Positions 17,954 to 26,227 of a DNA stretch of 64,000 nt are shown piece by piece. The stretch is from Dorea sp. CAG:317 (GTDB lineage: Bacteria; Bacillota; Clostridia; Lachnospirales; Lachnospiraceae). Position 1 is the stretch's first letter. Each line of letters opens with the position of its first letter. The stretch spans positions 27,149 to 91,148 of the forward strand of contig FR892670.1 of the NCBI GenBank assembly GCA_000433535.1, given 5' to 3'. The translations under genes were made by a program, and so were the position numbers. Below the pieces are notes generated by a model. The model had not been told where the DNA came from, ran no database searches, and worked only from the letters and a program-made list of their open reading frames with translations.

Positions 17954-17983
17954 GCCGGATGCTTGTACATTTGAGCGTCCGGC
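17954..17983 (+). other. hairpin between the two tRNA genes
   Basis: A 10-bp stem (17954-17963 with 17974-17983, one G-U) with a 10-nt loop, followed by TAATTTTA. It may be a processing signal or a weak terminator within the tRNA transcript. Confidence 0.45.
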
Positions 17984-17992
17984 TAATTTTAT

Positions 17993-18066
<74 letters not shown>

Positions 18067-18102
18067 TTTTTTTAATGCAAAAATAAAGAGTTTTATATTC
18101 CG

Positions 18103-18130
18103 AAAAAGCACTTGAGATCAAGTGCTTTTT
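18103..18130 (+). terminator. terminator after tRNA-Pro
   Basis: Stem GCACTTG/CAAGTGC (18108-18114 with 18119-18125) with A-rich 5' flank and five T residues after. The stretch from here to the 4-hydroxybutyrate dehydrogenase promoter holds nothing else I recognise. Confidence 0.9.
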
Positions 18131-18302
18131 GTTTTGCAAAGGTTTCCAGCCATTTTTTGTAAATACTTTATTCATTGGCAGAAACCTCAATTAGATTTTT
18201 TGGAACTTTTAACAAGATGTACAGGTGGAAAAGGAATGAAAAAGAAGAAAGCGGAAATCATAGTTTATTTATGTAAAAACAGTTTTCTGGTATTATTTTC
18301 AA

Positions 18303-18331
18303 TTGATTTATTAGCTAATAAATTTTATAAT
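18303..18331 (+). promoter_or_regulatory. promoter with an 18-bp palindromic operator in the spacer
   Basis: TTGATT (18303-18308), a 17-bp spacer and a perfect TATAAT (18326-18331) lie 49 bp before the dehydrogenase start. A perfect 18-bp palindrome (18306-18323, ATTTATTAG and its complement) fills the spacer and would block polymerase if a repressor bound it. Confidence 0.7.
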
Positions 18332-18379
18332 ATATGAAAATAATGTCTTGATAGTAGTCATCAAATGGGGGAAATGATT

Positions 18380-19495
18380 ATGAAGTTATTTATGCAGAAA
18401 CCGCTGATTCAAAAGTTTGATCATGCCAAAGAGTTTGTGGAAGCATATCAGATTGGAGAGGGCGATTTCATTCTGGCAAGTAAGAGGATTTACGAGACCT
18501 ATTTTGCACCGCTTAATCTGAAAGCGCGGGTTGAATATAAGAGTAACTACGGTGCGGGAGAGCCGACAGACGTGATGATCAATGCGCTTCTTGCGGATTT
18601 TCGGAAAGCAGGGTGTGACAGGATCATTGCGATCGGTGGCGGAGCGGTCATTGATATGGCGAAGATTCTTGTATTGGATGGAAATGCAGCTGCGGAGCAA
18701 TATTTTCGAAGGGAAGTACCTCTTCGCAAAGTGCATCCACTCATTGCTGTGCCGACCACTTGTGGTGCCGGTTCGGAAGTGTCAAATGTGTCAATTACCG
18801 AATTGACAAGTATTCACAGTAAGCTGGGGCTGGCTGTGGATGAGATTTACGCAGATGATGCAGTGCTGATTCCGGAACTATTGACAGAGCTTCCGTATGA
18901 ATTTTTTGCTACAAGCGCTATTGATGCGTTTATCCACGCCATCGAGTCTTATGTGTCTCCGAAGGCAAATCTGTACACGAAAATGTTCAGCATGAAAGCA
19001 ATGGAAATGATTATAGAAGGCTTCCGGGCAATTGCGGAAAAAGGGCCGGAGTATCGTATGGAGCTTCTGGAGCAATTCTTGATTGCCAGCAATCTGGCGG
19101 GGATTGCATTCGGAAATGCAGGTACGGGAATGGTTCACGCCATGTCTTATCCTCTGAGCGGGCATTATCATGTGGCGCATGGTGAGGCAAATTATCAGTT
19201 CCTCACAGCGGTGTTTGCGGCATATCAGAAGATGAAACCGGAGGGGGAGATTCGAGAATTGAATCAATTTCTGGGAAATCTTTTGAAATGTGAAGAGGAC
19301 ATAGTATATATTGAGCTTGAGAAGCTGTTAGACCGGATGATTGGGCGGAAAAAGCTTCGGGAATACGGCATGAAGGAAGAAGAGATCAGACTCTTTGCTG
19401 AAAGTGTGAATGAAAGCCAGCAAAGACTTCTGAATCAGAGCTATGTAAAACCGACCGTAGAACAGATGGAAGAAGTATACCGTCAATTATATTAA
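18380..19495 (+). CDS. 4hbD: probable 4-hydroxybutyrate dehydrogenase (iron-type ADH)
   Basis: A 371-residue iron-containing alcohol dehydrogenase. The ATG at 18380 lies 7 nt after GGGGGA; the ATGs at 18365 and 18374 overlap the ribosome site. The sequence closely resembles the Clostridium 4-hydroxybutyrate dehydrogenase as I remember it: segments GEPTDVMIN, VPTTCGAGSEVSNVS, GIAFGNAG, HYHVAHGEANY and LREYGMKEEEI. Metal ligands are Asp182, His186, His253 and His267. The enzyme reduces succinate semialdehyde to 4-hydroxybutyrate, a step toward butyrate from succinate or GABA. None of the partner genes (CoA-transferase, succinate-semialdehyde dehydrogenase) is beside it. A palindrome in its promoter suggests a dedicated regulator elsewhere. 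Confidence 0.8.
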   Translation: MKLFMQKPLIQKFDHAKEFVEAYQIGEGDFILASKRIYETYFAPLNLKARVEYKSNYGAGEPTDVMINALLADFRKAGCDRIIAIGGGAVIDMAKILVLDGNAAAEQYFRREVPLRKVHPLIAVPTTCGAGSEVSNVSITELTSIHSKLGLAVDEIYADDAVLIPELLTELPYEFFATSAIDAFIHAIESYVSPKANLYTKMFSMKAMEMIIEGFRAIAEKGPEYRMELLEQFLIASNLAGIAFGNAGTGMVHAMSYPLSGHYHVAHGEANYQFLTAVFAAYQKMKPEGEIRELNQFLGNLLKCEEDIVYIELEKLLDRMIGRKKLREYGMKEEEIRLFAESVNESQQRLLNQSYVKPTVEQMEEVYRQLY

Positions 19496-19584
19496 AATGC
19501 GAAAGCAAAATGTCCGCTCTAAAGTGTGCTTGACAAGGGCGGAAGATGTGCTATGATAATTGTGGAACAATTTTATAGGATTGA

Positions 19585-19680
19585 TGACAAGGGAGCTTGC
19601 ACGGAAGCGGGCTGAGAGTGGGCTGACACCGCCCAGACCTATAACCTGATTTGGATAATGCCAACGTAGGGATGCGTTTA
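19585..19680 (+). ncRNA. TPP riboswitch (THI element)
   Basis: The conserved elements are in order: GGGAGC near 19591, GCTGAGAG near 19611, ACCTGAT near 19645, GGATAATGCCAACGTAGGGA ending near 19673. It precedes thiT and the whole thiamine-salvage operon, with an expression-platform hairpin just downstream. TPP binding should switch the operon off. Confidence 0.96.
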
Positions 19681-19696
19681 TAAGGGATTTTTGAAT

Positions 19697-19733
19697 CTCC
19701 TTTGTCTTCAATCGAAGACGAAGGAGGTTTTTT
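19697..19733 (+). terminator. riboswitch expression platform: terminator that also contains the thiT ribosome site
   Basis: A 13-bp stem (19697-19709 with 19714-19726, one G-U) with an AATC loop, then GTTTTTT. The 3' arm carries the Shine-Dalgarno AAGGAGG (19721-19727) of thiT, whose ATG is at 19734. Formation of the hairpin would both end transcription and hide the ribosome site. Confidence 0.85.
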
Positions 19734-20399
19734 ATGTTCAATTTTTTAGTGAATGCAGAGGGAGGGCTTACGACAGCGGGATATGCTGTCAGCATTACGG
19801 CAGGCGTGTTCTTATTTGCATTGGCACTTCTGTTTGCCGGCAAGACTTCTGAGAAAAAGAAAATGTCTACGAAGCAGCTGGTGTTCTGCGCAATGGCAAT
19901 GGCACTTGCATTTGTGACATCTTATGTGAAGGTATTTTCTCTGCCATGGGGAGGAAGTGTAACACTTTGCAGTATGCTGTTTATTGTACTGGTTGCAAAC
20001 TGGTATGGTGTAAAAACAGGTGTCTTAGTAGGTCTTGCCTATGGAATTCTGCAGTTTATCCAGGAGCCTTTTGTACTTTCTTTTTTCCAGGTTTGCTGCG
20101 ATTATATTCTCGCATTTGCAGCGCTTGGTCTGGCAGGATTATTTGCGAAGAAATCCCACGGTCTGATCAAAGGATATGTTGTGGCGGTTCTGGCAAGAGG
20201 CGCTTTTCATGCGCTGGGAGGTTATTTGTACTGGATGGATTATATGCCGGATAATTTCCCGGTCGCATTAAAGAGTATCTATCCGATTGCATATAACTAC
20301 AGCTTCTTACTTGCCGAGGCGGCGATCACACTGATCATTGTGTCAATTCCGGCGGTGTCAAGGGCGTTAGACCAAGTGAGAAAGACTGCGTTATCCTAG
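19734..20399 (+). CDS. thiT: thiamine ECF-transporter substrate-binding subunit ThiT
   Basis: A 221-residue membrane protein with about six helices that binds thiamine and works with shared ECF A/A'/T subunits encoded elsewhere. Family signatures are LPWGGSVTLCSMLFI, WYGVKTGVLVGLAYGILQFI, the acidic/aromatic loop QEPFVLSFFQVCCDY, and GGYLYWMDYMPDNFP. An extra hydrophobic N-terminal segment precedes the core. It is the first gene behind the TPP riboswitch. Confidence 0.95.
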   Translation: MFNFLVNAEGGLTTAGYAVSITAGVFLFALALLFAGKTSEKKKMSTKQLVFCAMAMALAFVTSYVKVFSLPWGGSVTLCSMLFIVLVANWYGVKTGVLVGLAYGILQFIQEPFVLSFFQVCCDYILAFAALGLAGLFAKKSHGLIKGYVVAVLARGAFHALGGYLYWMDYMPDNFPVALKSIYPIAYNYSFLLAEAAITLIIVSIPAVSRALDQVRKTALS

Positions 20400-20464
20400 C
20401 GCTAAGGAAGAAAATCAAAGTAGATGAAGGAAACAGATGAAAAAAGAGAAAGAAGGAGTCAATG

Positions 20465-21286
20465 ATGTTAGGAACATATATTCAAAATGTAAGAAAGAAT
20501 ACACCGCTGGTACATAATATTACAAACTATGTAACAGTCAATGATGTTGCAAATGTTCTTCTGGCGTGCGGCGGAAGTCCGATCATGTCAGATGAGCCGG
20601 AGGATGTGGAAGATATTACTTCCATCTGCGGTGGATTAAATATTAATATTGGAACTTTAAATCAGAACAGTATCAAGGCAATGTTCTTAGCCGGCAAGAA
20701 AGCACAGGAGCTTGGTCATGTATTGCTTCTTGATCCGGTGGGAGCAGGAGCAAGTGCGCTTCGCACAAATACAGCGGTTAACCTGATGAAAGAACTTTCC
20801 TTCGATGTAATCCGCGGAAATATTTCCGAGATTAAGACGCTGGCATTGGGAAGCGGCACGACAAAAGGTGTGGATGCTGATGTGGCAGATGCAGTGACCG
20901 AGGAGAATCTCGATGAGGCAATCGCATTTGTAAAGGCATTTGCAAAAGAAGCAGGATGTATTGTGGCAGTGACCGGAGCGATTGATTTGATCAGTGACGG
21001 AGAAGCGTGTTATGTAGTAAGAAACGGGCGTCCAGAGATGGGAAAAATTACAGGGACAGGATGTCAGTTGTCTGGACTTATGACAGCATTTCTTGTAGCA
21101 AACCAGGACGAAAAACTTCCGGCAGCTGCAGCGGCAGTCTGCGCTATGGGACTGGCAGGAGAGATTGGCTGGGATCATATGAAGCCGGAGGATGGAAATT
21201 CCACATACAGAAACCGCATCATTGATGCAATTTATCATATGGATTCGAAGACCTTGGATGAAGGAGCAAATTATGAAGTGCGGTAA
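20465..21286 (+). CDS. thiM: hydroxyethylthiazole kinase
   Basis: Salvages the thiazole moiety by phosphorylating 4-methyl-5-hydroxyethylthiazole. There are two adjacent ATGs (20462 and 20465); the second is 6 nt from AAGGAG and is preferred, giving 273 residues. Motifs are PLVHNITNYVTVNDVAN near the N-terminus, the MSDEP loop, LLDPVGAGAS, and the anion-hole/catalytic segment GTGCQLSG. Its end overlaps the thiE start by 14 bp. Confidence 0.95.
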   Translation: MLGTYIQNVRKNTPLVHNITNYVTVNDVANVLLACGGSPIMSDEPEDVEDITSICGGLNINIGTLNQNSIKAMFLAGKKAQELGHVLLLDPVGAGASALRTNTAVNLMKELSFDVIRGNISEIKTLALGSGTTKGVDADVADAVTEENLDEAIAFVKAFAKEAGCIVAVTGAIDLISDGEACYVVRNGRPEMGKITGTGCQLSGLMTAFLVANQDEKLPAAAAAVCAMGLAGEIGWDHMKPEDGNSTYRNRIIDAIYHMDSKTLDEGANYEVR

Positions 21287-21926
21287 GAAATGGGAAGAAA
21301 AAGATCTGCTTCTTTATGCGGTGACGGACAGAAGCTGGCTGAACGGAAGAACACTTTACAGCCAGGTGGAAGAAGCAATCAAAGGCGGAGCAACATTCAT
21401 TCAGCTGCGGGAAAAAGAACTAAATGAGGATGCTTTTCTGGAAGAGGCAAAAGAAATCAAAGAATTGTGTGCCCGTTATCACGTGCCTTTTGTGATCAAC
21501 GACAATGTGGAAATTGCGCTGGCGATGGATGCGGACGGTGTTCATGTGGGACAAAGTGATATGGAAGCGCTGGACGTGCGGGCGAAGCTTGGACCGGATA
21601 AAATAATCGGAGTGTCAGCGCAAACGGTAGAGCAGGCGCTGCTTGCGCAGAAGCATGGAGCGGATTATCTGGGCGTAGGGGCAGTGTTCACAACCGGTTC
21701 CAAGGCAGATGCCGATGATGTGAGTCACGAAACGTTAAAAGCAATCTGTGAAGCAGTTGATATTCCGGTGATAGCCATTGGCGGAATCGGGATTCACAAC
21801 GTCATGGAACTTGCAGGAAGCGGAATCTGTGGGGTGGCAGTTATCAGTGCAATCTTTGCCCAGCCGGACATACAGGAAGCGACGAAGGTGTTGAAAAAAG
21901 AGACACAGAAGATGGTGACTGCATGA
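21273..21926 (+). CDS. thiE: thiamine-phosphate synthase
   Basis: Joins HMP-PP and thiazole phosphate to make thiamine monophosphate. The protein is 217 residues, a normal length. The ATG at 21273, 6 nt after AAGGAG, lies within the end of thiM. Motifs are YAVTDRSWLNG, QLREKELNE, VINDNVEIAL, DGVHVGQSDM, YLGVGAVFTTGSK and IGGI. It overlaps the following HAD gene by an ATGA. Confidence 0.96.
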   Translation: MKCGKKWEEKDLLLYAVTDRSWLNGRTLYSQVEEAIKGGATFIQLREKELNEDAFLEEAKEIKELCARYHVPFVINDNVEIALAMDADGVHVGQSDMEALDVRAKLGPDKIIGVSAQTVEQALLAQKHGADYLGVGAVFTTGSKADADDVSHETLKAICEAVDIPVIAIGGIGIHNVMELAGSGICGVAVISAIFAQPDIQEATKVLKKETQKMVTA

Positions 21927-22621
21927 TAAAAGGAGCAATTTTTGATGTAGATGGAACCATCTTAGATTCTATGAGTATTTGGAATGAGGCAGGAAGCCGT
22001 TATTTGAGAGCTAAGGGCATAGAGGCACCGTCAGATCTCGGAGATACGTTATTTGCCATGACAATCACAGAAGCGGCAGCTTATCTAAAAGAAAAGTTTG
22101 CGCTGGAGGAGACGACAGACGCTATTGAAAAAGGCGTTCTGGATACGGTGAAAGATTACTATTATGAGGAGGCTCCTCTAAAAAGCAAAGTAGTGGAAGT
22201 TTTAGAGATGCTGAAAAGCAACAAGATTCCTATGGCAGTAGCTTCCTCCAGTGAGAAAGCACATATCGAAGCGGCATTTCAAAGGCTTGGGATACGGAAG
22301 TATTTTCAGGCGATTTATACTTGTCAGGAAGTAGGAGAAGGAAAGAGCAGTCCGCTGATTTTTGAGAAAGCCTGTGAGAGTATCGGAACGACTCCGAATG
22401 AAACTTACGTGTTTGAAGATGCACTTCATGCAATGAGAACGGCAAAGAATGCAGGATTTCGAACAGTGGGAATCTATGACTGGTACAGCAGGAAAGAGCA
22501 AGAAGAGATTCGAAAGACAGCAGATATTTATATCGAGAGCTGGGAACAGCATTCAAAGCTATGGCAGGTATTGGAAAACGACCGTGAGAATAGCCAGAAC
22601 ATGATAGAACCAAAGAAATGA
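21923..22621 (+). CDS. HAD-family phosphatase in the thiamine operon
   Basis: A 232-residue HAD hydrolase of the beta-phosphoglucomutase-like subfamily. Motif I is DVDGTILDS (8-16), motif II is the Ser in VASSSEKAH, motif III Lys is in GKSSPLIF, and motif IV is FEDALHAM. An alpha-helical cap lies between motifs I and II. It starts in the ATGA overlap with thiE, so it is firmly part of the salvage operon. A reasonable guess is dephosphorylation of a thiamine-pathway phosphate (thiamine phosphate, HMP-P or a by-product); the sequence alone cannot decide this. Confidence 0.85.
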   Translation: MIKGAIFDVDGTILDSMSIWNEAGSRYLRAKGIEAPSDLGDTLFAMTITEAAAYLKEKFALEETTDAIEKGVLDTVKDYYYEEAPLKSKVVEVLEMLKSNKIPMAVASSSEKAHIEAAFQRLGIRKYFQAIYTCQEVGEGKSSPLIFEKACESIGTTPNETYVFEDALHAMRTAKNAGFRTVGIYDWYSRKEQEEIRKTADIYIESWEQHSKLWQVLENDRENSQNMIEPKK

Positions 22622-22631
22622 TATGAGAAAT

Positions 22632-22673
22632 AAGGCGGCAGACCGGGGGCACCACTTTCTGTCGCCTGCCTTA
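22632..22673 (+). other. intergenic hairpin inside the thiamine operon
   Basis: Two competing inverted repeats fill the HAD-thiD gap: TAAGGC/GCCTTA (22631-22636 with 22668-22673) and a 10-bp stem between 22633-22642 and 22658-22667. There is no T-run, so it is more likely an RNA-processing or stability element than a terminator. Confidence 0.4.
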
Positions 22674-22735
22674 AGAGGCAGTATAAAATTAATGCGTATT
22701 TTGTAGAAGCTCAAAAGAAAAGAGGAGAAAAGAAC

Positions 22736-23596
22736 ATGAGAACAGCATTAACAATCGCTGGAAGTGATTCCAGCGGAGGCGCCGGAATTCAGGCAGATAT
22801 AAAAACGATGATTACAAATGGCGTATATGCCATGAGTGCAATTACAGCACTGACTGCCCAGAATACGACTGGCGTAACAGGGATTATGGAGGTGACTCCA
22901 GAATTTTTAGGCGAACAGATGGATAATATTTTTACCGATATCCGCCCGGATGCGGTGAAGATCGGAATGGCGTCGTCTGTAGCTTTGATTGAGAAAATTG
23001 CAGAGAAGTTGAAAGAGTATCAGGCAGAAAATATTGTGGTAGATCCGGTGATGGTGGCAACCAGCGGGGCGAAGCTTATCAGTGAAGATGCCATTGATGC
23101 TCTGAAAACCTATCTGCTTCCAATGGCGACCGTGTTAACACCGAATATCCCGGAAGCGGAGATTTTGTCCGGGATGAAAATAGAACGGGAAGAAGCGATG
23201 ATCGAGGCGGCGAAGCTTATCAGTGAAAATTATCATTGCGCAGTTCTTTGTAAAGGCGGACATCAGCTCAACGATGCCAATGACCTGTTGTATAGCGAAG
23301 GCAGATTTCGCTGGTTTTACGGAAAACGAATTGACAACCCGAATACCCACGGTACAGGATGTACCCTGTCAAGTGCGATTGCATCGAATCTGGCAAAAGG
23401 TTACACGTTGGAGACTTCTGTAGAGCGGGCGAAAGAGTACATTTCAGGAGCGCTTGCTGCGATGCTGAATCTGGGAGCCGGGAGCGGTCCGATGAACCAT
23501 GGCTTTGATCTGAAGAGTGCGTTTACCGAGGAATGTGATCATATTCAGCAAACATGCGAGAAGGTGCAGCAAGACGATAAGGAGGTGCGCGGATAA
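22736..23596 (+). CDS. thiD: hydroxymethylpyrimidine/phosphomethylpyrimidine kinase
   Basis: Phosphorylates HMP twice to HMP-PP for ThiE. The protein is 286 residues. Ribokinase-fold motifs are TIAGSDSSGGAGIQADIKT (5-23), KIGMASS, VVDPVMVATSGAKL, and the catalytic NTHGTGCTLSSAIA. The C-terminus has a short charged extension beyond the core. It follows a 114-bp gap after the HAD gene and overlaps cytX by one base (TAATG). Confidence 0.96.
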   Translation: MRTALTIAGSDSSGGAGIQADIKTMITNGVYAMSAITALTAQNTTGVTGIMEVTPEFLGEQMDNIFTDIRPDAVKIGMASSVALIEKIAEKLKEYQAENIVVDPVMVATSGAKLISEDAIDALKTYLLPMATVLTPNIPEAEILSGMKIEREEAMIEAAKLISENYHCAVLCKGGHQLNDANDLLYSEGRFRWFYGKRIDNPNTHGTGCTLSSAIASNLAKGYTLETSVERAKEYISGALAAMLNLGAGSGPMNHGFDLKSAFTEECDHIQQTCEKVQQDDKEVRG

Positions 23597-24765
23597 TGTC
23601 AGAGAAGAGAACCTCCTTATGGGAAAATGGATTGATCTGGTTTGGCGCAGGAGTATCCATTGCGGAAATTTTGACCGGCACCTACCTCGCACCGCTTGGT
23701 TTTGGAAAAGGACTTATGGCAATTATTCTTGGTCATCTTATCGGCTGCCTTATGCTGTTTTGTGCGGGTATCATCGGCGGAAAAGTAAGAAAAAGTGCCA
23801 TGGAAACTGTTAAAATGAGTTTTGGACAGAAGGGAAGCTTACTTTTTTCGTTTCTGAATGTACTTCAGCTTGTAGGATGGACAGCAATTATGATCTATGA
23901 CGGAGCGCTTGCGGCAGATGGTGTATTATCCGCGGGACGCTGGGTGTGGTGTCTGGTCATCGGCGCTCTGATCATTTTGTGGATTGTGATTGGAATTACC
24001 AATCTCGGTAAGGTGAATGTAATCGCTATGTCAGCGTTGTTTGTTCTGACTCTGATTTTGAGTAAAGTAATCTTTTTAGACAGCGGCGCGGTTGGAATGG
24101 CAGCGAACGACAGTATGACCTTTGGAGCAGCGGTGGAGTTATCGGTGGCAATGCCTCTTTCATGGCTTCCGTTGATCAGTGATTATACAAGAGAGGCAAA
24201 AGAGCCGGTGAAGGCAACGGCTGTCAGTGCAGCCGTCTATGGTGTAGTAAGCTGTTGGATGTATGTGATCGGAATGGGAGCCGCAATCTATACCGGAGAG
24301 TATGACATTGCAAAGATTATGCTGAAGTCAGGGCTTGGCATAGCTGGACTTCTGATTATCATTTTCTCCACCGTTACAACGACATTCCTTGACGCCTATT
24401 CTGCGGGAATCTCCAGTGAATCTATTGTGAGAAAATGGAATGGCAAACATGTGGCAGTTATCGTGACCGTCATTGGAACTGTGGCGGCAATGGTTTATCC
24501 GATGGATAATATAACGGACTTCCTGTATCTGATCGGTTCGGTATTTGCGCCGATGATTGCCATTCAGATTGCAGATTTTTTCCTGTTGAAACGGGATGCC
24601 AGCGGTCAGAATGTACAAGTGACTAATCTGGTCGTATGGTTGATCGGGTTCCTTGCGTACCGGATGTTGATGCATGTGGATATGCCGGTGGGAAATACGT
24701 TGCCGGATATGGTGATTACCATACTGGTGTGTGTGATTGCTTCGAAAGTAGTAAAAGAAAGATAG
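23596..24765 (+). CDS. cytX: putative hydroxymethylpyrimidine transporter CytX
   Basis: A 389-residue permease of the nucleobase:cation symporter-1 family with about twelve helices. The first helices carry GAGVSIAEILTGTYLAPLG, and SWLPLISDYTREAK is the conserved loop. Its place at the end of a TPP-riboswitch operon right after thiD, with the one-base TAATG overlap, points to uptake of HMP or a related pyrimidine. Together with ThiT and ThiM it gives a pure salvage route; no thiC or thiG is here. Confidence 0.9.
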   Translation: MSEKRTSLWENGLIWFGAGVSIAEILTGTYLAPLGFGKGLMAIILGHLIGCLMLFCAGIIGGKVRKSAMETVKMSFGQKGSLLFSFLNVLQLVGWTAIMIYDGALAADGVLSAGRWVWCLVIGALIILWIVIGITNLGKVNVIAMSALFVLTLILSKVIFLDSGAVGMAANDSMTFGAAVELSVAMPLSWLPLISDYTREAKEPVKATAVSAAVYGVVSCWMYVIGMGAAIYTGEYDIAKIMLKSGLGIAGLLIIIFSTVTTTFLDAYSAGISSESIVRKWNGKHVAVIVTVIGTVAAMVYPMDNITDFLYLIGSVFAPMIAIQIADFFLLKRDASGQNVQVTNLVVWLIGFLAYRMLMHVDMPVGNTLPDMVITILVCVIASKVVKER

Positions 24766-24775
24766 AGAAATTTTT

Positions 24776-24802
24776 ACAACCGGCTGATTAACAGCCGGTT
24801 GT
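24776..24802. terminator. hairpin between the convergent cytX and serpin genes
   Basis: A perfect 11-bp stem (24776-24786 with 24792-24802) with an ATTAA loop that overlaps the serpin stop codon. No good T-run follows on either strand, so it may be an RNA-stability hairpin rather than an efficient terminator. Confidence 0.55.
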
Positions 24803-26044
24803 ATGCAATACGCCGAGAAAAACAGGCGTAGATGTGTGACAATCAATAATCATGTAAAGGAAGGGACGGTCCAGACGGATCGTCTTTATTTCTTCCGGTG
24901 GGATCATGGACATTTTGGCAGTCATTTCTGCCGCAGAGGCAGCGCCTGCTTTTGTGCCCTGCTCTGTGACGCTGATATGAGTTTTGTGGAGAACCCTTTC
25001 GATGCAGATATTTCGACCTTCATAGTGACCAAGTTTCGCAAAGTCTGCACGTTTATAGTCAAATGCATCCGTCATTCCCATGTGTTGGAAAGTCTCGGAC
25101 ATGTTTTGATCGAAATCAGTTTCAAACTTTGGAATAGACGCCTCTACGGTTGTCAGTTCTGAATTGGTAAGAAGATTCCGCAGTTGTTCTCCGGTTAAGG
25201 AAGCAATATAATCTTCCATGGAAATGCCCTCGTCCGGCAAAAGAGCAGCGAACGCATAGTCTCCGTTTGCATAATATTTCAAAAATCCGGAAGCCTGCCC
25301 GTCTTTTAGATATTCATATTCGGAAGAATGGAGATATTCCACTTCTTCGGTTGTTCCGTCTTCTTTTGTAAATATTCCGTTGTCTATCTGATCTTCGGTA
25401 TAAGGCGCCTCCCAGTCGGCTTCAAAAGTGAGCGCATTGACAAGATACATGACAGCTTCATCGGGAATCTTGTCAAGAAGCGTTGGAATCATTTCTTTCG
25501 TGTGCCTGGAAGTCCAGTCGTTGATAGCGTCAACGGTGGACGAATCAAAGGGGGCTTTATAGATACCGGCTTGAAAATAATCTGCGTTTGTCTGCAGGAA
25601 ATCAGGGGTTACCGTCAGTTTTTTATCCTCTTTTAGCCAAATGCTGTTTGCAAGAAGAAGCGCGGCGTGCTCCTCATCGGCTAATTGATTCACATAGGCG
25701 TGAAGGTAAGGATTGAGTCGGTCCACCGGGAGCCCGAGAACATCTTCCATCTGGGTAAGCGTATCTTTGTTGGCTCCATTTGCAGTCATGGCAAGTGCAA
25801 GTTCTAAAGAAAGCGGAGAAAGCAATAGATTTTCCTTGTCGGTCATGCTTTCCTTTAATAAGCGCACTGCAAAATCAGTGGAGGAAAGAAGCGCTTCTTC
25901 TGTTAGCGCAGTATCTGTTTGGACATCGGAAGCTTTTACGTCTTTCATCAAATCTACGGTGCTGGGCGAGCTGCTGCATCCGGTAAGAAATAAACTGCCG
26001 GTCAGGAGCAAGGTCAGAACGGCTGCGGTTAATTTTTGTTTCAT
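24788..26044 (-). CDS. serpin-family protease inhibitor lipoprotein
   Basis: A 418-residue serpin. The N-terminus is a lipoprotein signal (MKQKLTAAVLTLLLTGSLF) with lipobox LTGC, so it is anchored on the cell surface. Serpin signatures include LLSPLSLELALAMTANGA, NSIWL, VNALTFEADW, and the C-terminal RPFLYMIID...TPVFLGVL. The reactive-centre hinge is EQGTKAGAASAAEM (361-374), with the Gly/Thr and small residues needed for loop insertion, so it should be inhibitory. Counting 17 residues from Glu361 puts Lys377 at P1 and Met378 at P1', which suggests trypsin-like targets. Gut Firmicutes serpins are known to inhibit host or bacterial serine proteases. It is monocistronic, with AAGGGGGT before the start. 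Confidence 0.93.
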   Translation of the reverse strand: MKQKLTAAVLTLLLTGSLFLTGCSSSPSTVDLMKDVKASDVQTDTALTEEALLSSTDFAVRLLKESMTDKENLLLSPLSLELALAMTANGANKDTLTQMEDVLGLPVDRLNPYLHAYVNQLADEEHAALLLANSIWLKEDKKLTVTPDFLQTNADYFQAGIYKAPFDSSTVDAINDWTSRHTKEMIPTLLDKIPDEAVMYLVNALTFEADWEAPYTEDQIDNGIFTKEDGTTEEVEYLHSSEYEYLKDGQASGFLKYYANGDYAFAALLPDEGISMEDYIASLTGEQLRNLLTNSELTTVEASIPKFETDFDQNMSETFQHMGMTDAFDYKRADFAKLGHYEGRNICIERVLHKTHISVTEQGTKAGAASAAEMTAKMSMIPPEEIKTIRLDRPFLYMIIDCHTSTPVFLGVLHTTGC

Positions 26045-26227
26045 AAAGGACCCCCTTGTTGGTTAGTTTACGGGAATGTTTTACCGTTTGATTGTGCGGT
26101 TATTATACTATATTTACAGTTGCAAAGAAAGCAATCAGAAAGAAATGGAAAATTGTTTTACAAGTAGACCGCGGAATGATAGAATAGAGAAAGATTTTAT
26201 GACGGAAAGATAAGGAGTGTAATCTTG

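Noticed and set aside
18122..18337. 71-codon plus-strand open frame after the tRNA-Pro terminator
   Set aside because: It starts inside the terminator, has no ribosome site, unusual composition and no family resemblance, and it runs through the next gene's promoter and operator.
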